Shown: positions 61,361 through 64,000 of the stretch, in pieces | Position numbering within the stretch: the stretch's first letter is position 1 | How the letters are laid out: the number at the start of each line of letters is the position of its first letter | Assembly (NCBI RefSeq): GCF_003590875.1 | Contig: NZ_QYUN01000002.1 | Coordinates: forward strand, 3,534,001-3,598,000 | Length of the DNA stretch: 64,000 nt | Origin: Noviherbaspirillum cavernae | Lineage (GTDB): Bacteria > Pseudomonadota > Gammaproteobacteria > Burkholderiales > Burkholderiaceae_D | Direction of reading: 5' to 3' | The notes under the pieces: model-generated | Seen by the model: only the letters and a program-made list of their open reading frames with translations | The model's database searches: none | Told to the model about the DNA's origin: nothing | Translations under genes and position numbers: made by a program

Positions 61361-61948
61361 TCAGGCATTCAGCTGCGGGCCGTCGGTGTTGCCGGACGCC
61401 TGCTCGAAGTGTTCCCATGACAGCTCGGTGGCTTCCACCTTGGGGATGTACTTGTAGTTCTCCAGACCTTCGTTGATGTATTCGTCGGTACCTGCCGCGA
61501 CCGATACCGGCGCTTTCCCGCCTGCGACCGCTTCGGGGGCGGGCGCGTCCTGCGCGGCGGCTTCTCCGGCTGCGGCGGTGTCCTTGATTTCCTTCACCTC
61601 CTTGATCGGGAAGCGCCAGTAGACCTTGCCCAGCTCCTGCCCGCAGGCCTTGCGCACGTGTTCCTTCAGAGTCATCTCGATGATGTGCGACAGGCGGAAA
61701 CGCTTCATCGGCTCGGATTCGATGAAGGCGGTGTATTGGCTCTTGCCCGGCAGGCGCGTGCAGGACGTGGCGACGTTGACGCCGCTGCGCTTGAAGTAAT
61801 CGATGATGGCGGCCGCGACATCGGCGACATGGCGCTGCTCGCGGCGCGCCTTGAGCCTGACGCTGGCCGCATAGAGCAGAATGCCGGCCGCGTTGACTGC
61901 CAGCAGCAGGAGAAACGGCAGTGCGAGGGCGTCAAGGGAAAAGGACAT
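61361..61948 (-). CDS. Hypothetical single-span membrane protein
   Basis: A 195-aa protein with one N-terminal membrane helix (about 8-28, ALPFLLLLAVNAAGILLYA) and a cytoplasmic domain (KRFRLSHIIEMTLKEHVRKACGQELGKVYWRFPIK). An Ala/Pro-rich linker (about 125-150) and an acidic tail follow. I do not recognise the family. Confidence 0.7.
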   Translation of the reverse strand: MSFSLDALALPFLLLLAVNAAGILLYAASVRLKARREQRHVADVAAAIIDYFKRSGVNVATSCTRLPGKSQYTAFIESEPMKRFRLSHIIEMTLKEHVRKACGQELGKVYWRFPIKEVKEIKDTAAAGEAAAQDAPAPEAVAGGKAPVSVAAGTDEYINEGLENYKYIPKVEATELSWEHFEQASGNTDGPQLNA

Positions 61949-62103
61949 GCTGGTTCAATCTCTGTTCAAAAAAGGCCACTGCCGGCACGGGCCGGGCGCA
62001 TCAAATGTTGTCAATTCGACACCACACGCAAAATGCGCGGCCATGATGGGTATTTACGACCGCATGTGCCGCCGACTTTAGCCGCCGGCGGGCATGCGCG
62101 CGA

Positions 62104-62406
62104 TCAGCGCGATTTGGTCAGCAGCGTGAAGTGCTCGACCGTCGGCGGCACGGCGAAGTAGGGGCCGACCATGGCGCGCCACTCCTGGAAAGCGGGCGAC
62201 TGGCGGAAATCGACAGTGTGGTTTTCCAGCGTTTCCCAGAAGATCGTCAGCAGGTAACGCTCCGGCGATTCGACGCCTTTGTTGACTTTATAGCCACGAA
62301 AACCCGTGGCGCGGGAAATGACCCGGTCCAGACCGCGCTGGATGGCGGCGTCAAATTCCGCCTGCTTGCCAGGCTGGATGCGAATGTCGGCGAGTTCGAG
62401 AATCAT
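62104..62406 (-). CDS. Antibiotic biosynthesis monooxygenase (ABM) family protein
   Basis: A 100-aa dimeric alpha+beta barrel protein with the ABM pattern: ELADIRIQPGKQAEFDAAIQ, YLLTIFWETLENHTVDFRQSPAFQEWRAMVGPYF and VEHFTLL. Family members include small monooxygenases and quinol-handling proteins; the substrate is unknown. Confidence 0.87.
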   Translation of the reverse strand: MILELADIRIQPGKQAEFDAAIQRGLDRVISRATGFRGYKVNKGVESPERYLLTIFWETLENHTVDFRQSPAFQEWRAMVGPYFAVPPTVEHFTLLTKSR

Positions 62407-62504
62407 GAGGTGGTCCGTTGGGTGGAATGCGATAACCGGAAGTTGGTCGAGCGTAACGCAATCCTGTTCCTCATGGCAACTCCGCCAGGGAGTTCAGCCT
62501 GCTC

Positions 62505-63683
62505 TCAGGTTTGCCGCGCCGGCAATGGCGCAATGACGGCATCCCCTCCCATGCCGGTCGCAACATCCGGCACCCCATGCGCGCGCATCGGTATGGACAG
62601 GTGCAGCACGGTGCCCTCGCCCGGCGCGCTGTCGATGCGCAATTCGCCGCCCAGCATGCCGATGCGCTCGGCCATGCCCACCAGTCCGAACCGGTGCGCC
62701 TTGCGGCGGTCGTTGGGGTACATGCCGACGCCGTTGTCGGTAATCACCATCCACAGCTGTCGGCCGTCGGTCCGCATGTCGATGCTGACGCTGGTCGCGC
62801 ATGCATGACGGCGAATATTGGTGAGCGATTCCTGCAGCACGCGGAAGATCGCAGTGGCCTGCATGTCGTCGAGCGTCGCGCCGTGATGGTCCATCGTCAG
62901 CTCGCATTCGATGCTGCTCAGACGCCTGAATTCATTGACCTGCCATTCGATGGCGGCATGCAGGCCGAGGTCGAGCACGGCCGGCCGCAGGTTGTTGATG
63001 ATGGCGCGCACCGATTTCATCGTGGTATCGATGTGACCGAGCGCCGCGCCGATCTTTTCGTTGAGATTGGGATGCCGCTCGCTGGTGCGCGCATGCAGGA
63101 TCGAGACATCGAGCCGCAGCGCCAGCAGGTTCTGCCCGAGGTCGTCGTGGATTTCGCGTGCGATGCGCTTGCGCTCGTCTTCGCGGATTTTTTCCTGGTA
63201 GGCGGCGAGCTCGCGCAGAATCGCCTGCGATTGCCGCAGCGCCTCTTCCGCGCTCCTGCGCTCGACGATTTCCCCTTCGAGCTGGGCGATCACTTCGTGC
63301 ATGCTTTTCCTGCTCGGCAATTGCAGCATGACCGGGATCAGCGGCCACAGCACGGCCGCCGCCGCAACCGCCATCACCGCGGCGACTGCCTTGATGATCG
63401 CGCCAGACCAGCCGGCAGGATGCCACTCTGTCCCGATCTCCACGAAATGCATGACGCCGCAGATGACATAAAACACCGCGAACGCCAGAAACATTCCATT
63501 GAACTGCAGGTCCTTCCTGTGACGAATCAGATAGAGCACCGAGGCGGCAATCGCAAAAAAAGCCAGTCCGATAATTGCGTCGGACAGCAGATGCGTCAGC
63601 AACAATTCCGCGGACCAGGGATGGGGGTGTCCGGGCGGATTGAGGCCTGCATTCGGGAACCATCGGTTCAGCGTGTCGGTCAA
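62505..63683 (-). CDS. NarL-type histidine kinase with ethylene-receptor-like membrane domain
   Basis: A 392-aa sensor kinase. Three membrane helices (about 34-52, 62-82, 96-118) resemble the ethylene-binding domain of plant ETR1 and cyanobacterial relatives. Asp35 lies in SDAIIGLAFF, and Cys75-x3-His79 in VICGVMHFVEI corresponds to the copper ligands Cys65 and His69 of ETR1. A coiled coil (about 125-165) leads to HisKA_3 with His179 in AREIHDDLGQNLLALRLD. The HATPase shows DNGVGM and GLVGMAERI. The Tyr32 and Pro36 equivalents are Phe42 and Ala46. No partner response regulator adjoins it. It is divergent from a cupin gene. Confidence 0.85.
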   Translation of the reverse strand: MTDTLNRWFPNAGLNPPGHPHPWSAELLLTHLLSDAIIGLAFFAIAASVLYLIRHRKDLQFNGMFLAFAVFYVICGVMHFVEIGTEWHPAGWSGAIIKAVAAVMAVAAAAVLWPLIPVMLQLPSRKSMHEVIAQLEGEIVERRSAEEALRQSQAILRELAAYQEKIREDERKRIAREIHDDLGQNLLALRLDVSILHARTSERHPNLNEKIGAALGHIDTTMKSVRAIINNLRPAVLDLGLHAAIEWQVNEFRRLSSIECELTMDHHGATLDDMQATAIFRVLQESLTNIRRHACATSVSIDMRTDGRQLWMVITDNGVGMYPNDRRKAHRFGLVGMAERIGMLGGELRIDSAPGEGTVLHLSIPMRAHGVPDVATGMGGDAVIAPLPARQT

Positions 63684-63792
63684 GGTGCATCCTCCTTTGC
63701 CTGGCAGCTTTATTGCACGAGAATAACCTGATTGCAGCGGGCATTACGCGCCGTTGTTACATTTCGAATCACAATTGCTCACATTTAACAAC

Positions 63793-64000
63793 ATGACAAC
63801 AAATTCAACATCGACAGACATGGATACGGGAAACCTGTTTCAACACATTCCAGCCACGCTGCCCGACGAATTGACCGATACGCTGGTCAGCGGCAGACAG
63901 CTGCGGATCGAGCGCATCGTCTCGCGCGGGCACGCTTCGCCGCCCGGTTTCTGGTACGAACAGGACAGCGACGAATGGGTATTGCTGGTCAAGGGCGAGG
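63793..64000 (+). CDS. Cupin-domain protein, cut by the window edge
   Basis: The first 69 residues of a cupin protein. ASPPGFWYEQDSDEWVLLVKGE is the first half of a cupin motif as in small dioxygenase-like or sugar-binding cupins. The ATG at 63793 is the first in frame; MDTGNLF at 63820 is an alternative start. The metal-binding His residues of the second motif lie outside the window. Divergent from the ethylene-receptor-like kinase, with a 110 bp promoter region between. Confidence 0.75.
   Translation, partial: MTTNSTSTDMDTGNLFQHIPATLPDELTDTLVSGRQLRIERIVSRGHASPPGFWYEQDSDEWVLLVKGE

Overview
The window is a GC-rich chromosomal segment, densely coded on both strands, from a betaproteobacterium. 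The gene set (KdpD of about 920 aa, EttA, fused isobutyryl-CoA mutase IcmF, TorF-type porin, a LuxI/LuxR pair with an RsaM-like gene, BPSL0067/STY0301 pair, type III effector-like genes) suggests Burkholderiales, probably Oxalobacteraceae (Herbaspirillum/Noviherbaspirillum-like). This assignment is inference from gene content, without a database search. No rRNA, tRNA, CRISPR array or prophage was seen.

Layout. (1) 364-5008: APS kinase, a Cache/PAS histidine kinase with its OmpR-type regulator, and a GT1 glycosyltransferase. (2) 5160-18197: potassium region, in two blocks: ptsN-kdpD-kdpE and a small ORF-kdpF-kdpA-kdpB-kdpC operon, both on the minus strand. Between them lie an amidase effector with its immunity protein, a dapA-type gene and a TorF porin. 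Both kdp blocks are preceded by near-identical KdpE-box-like sequences. (3) 18429-23568: carA-carB; CarB has an extra C-terminal domain of about 230 aa. (4) 23816-32704: signalling block with two MCPs, CheW, an rsaM-like/luxI/luxR quorum-sensing cluster and an Aer-type aerotaxis receptor behind a perfect FNR/Anr box. (5) 32750-41781: LysR regulator with divergent NmrA-like and DsbA-like genes, two c-di-GMP proteins, LysE and EamA exporters, and an Lrp/AsnC regulator. (6) 41967-45410: icmF, carrying an in-frame insertion of intergenic-type palindromic sequence, behind a LiuR-like operator. (7) 45529-58573: a Fic protein, housekeeping genes (PP-loop ATPase, PfpI, Sel1, Crp/Fnr, RarD, EttA) and a three-gene effector-like island (lipase-like, YopJ-like, unknown). 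(8) 59166-64000: LpxO, SRPBCC membrane protein, small proteins, a histidine kinase with an ethylene-receptor-like sensor domain, and a truncated cupin gene.

Mobile or repeated DNA: three copies of a 156-157 bp palindromic element (9185, 26921, 49683), each with a central hairpin plus T-run that looks like a terminator on the minus strand; a 164 bp fully palindromic element (13223); and a different palindromic sequence inside icmF (about 43422-43599).

Together the genes describe a motile, quorum-sensing, probably host-associated bacterium. It has potassium control linked to PTS-Ntr, oxygen-regulated aerotaxis, c-di-GMP signalling and a set of candidate secreted effectors. No secretion system lies in the window.
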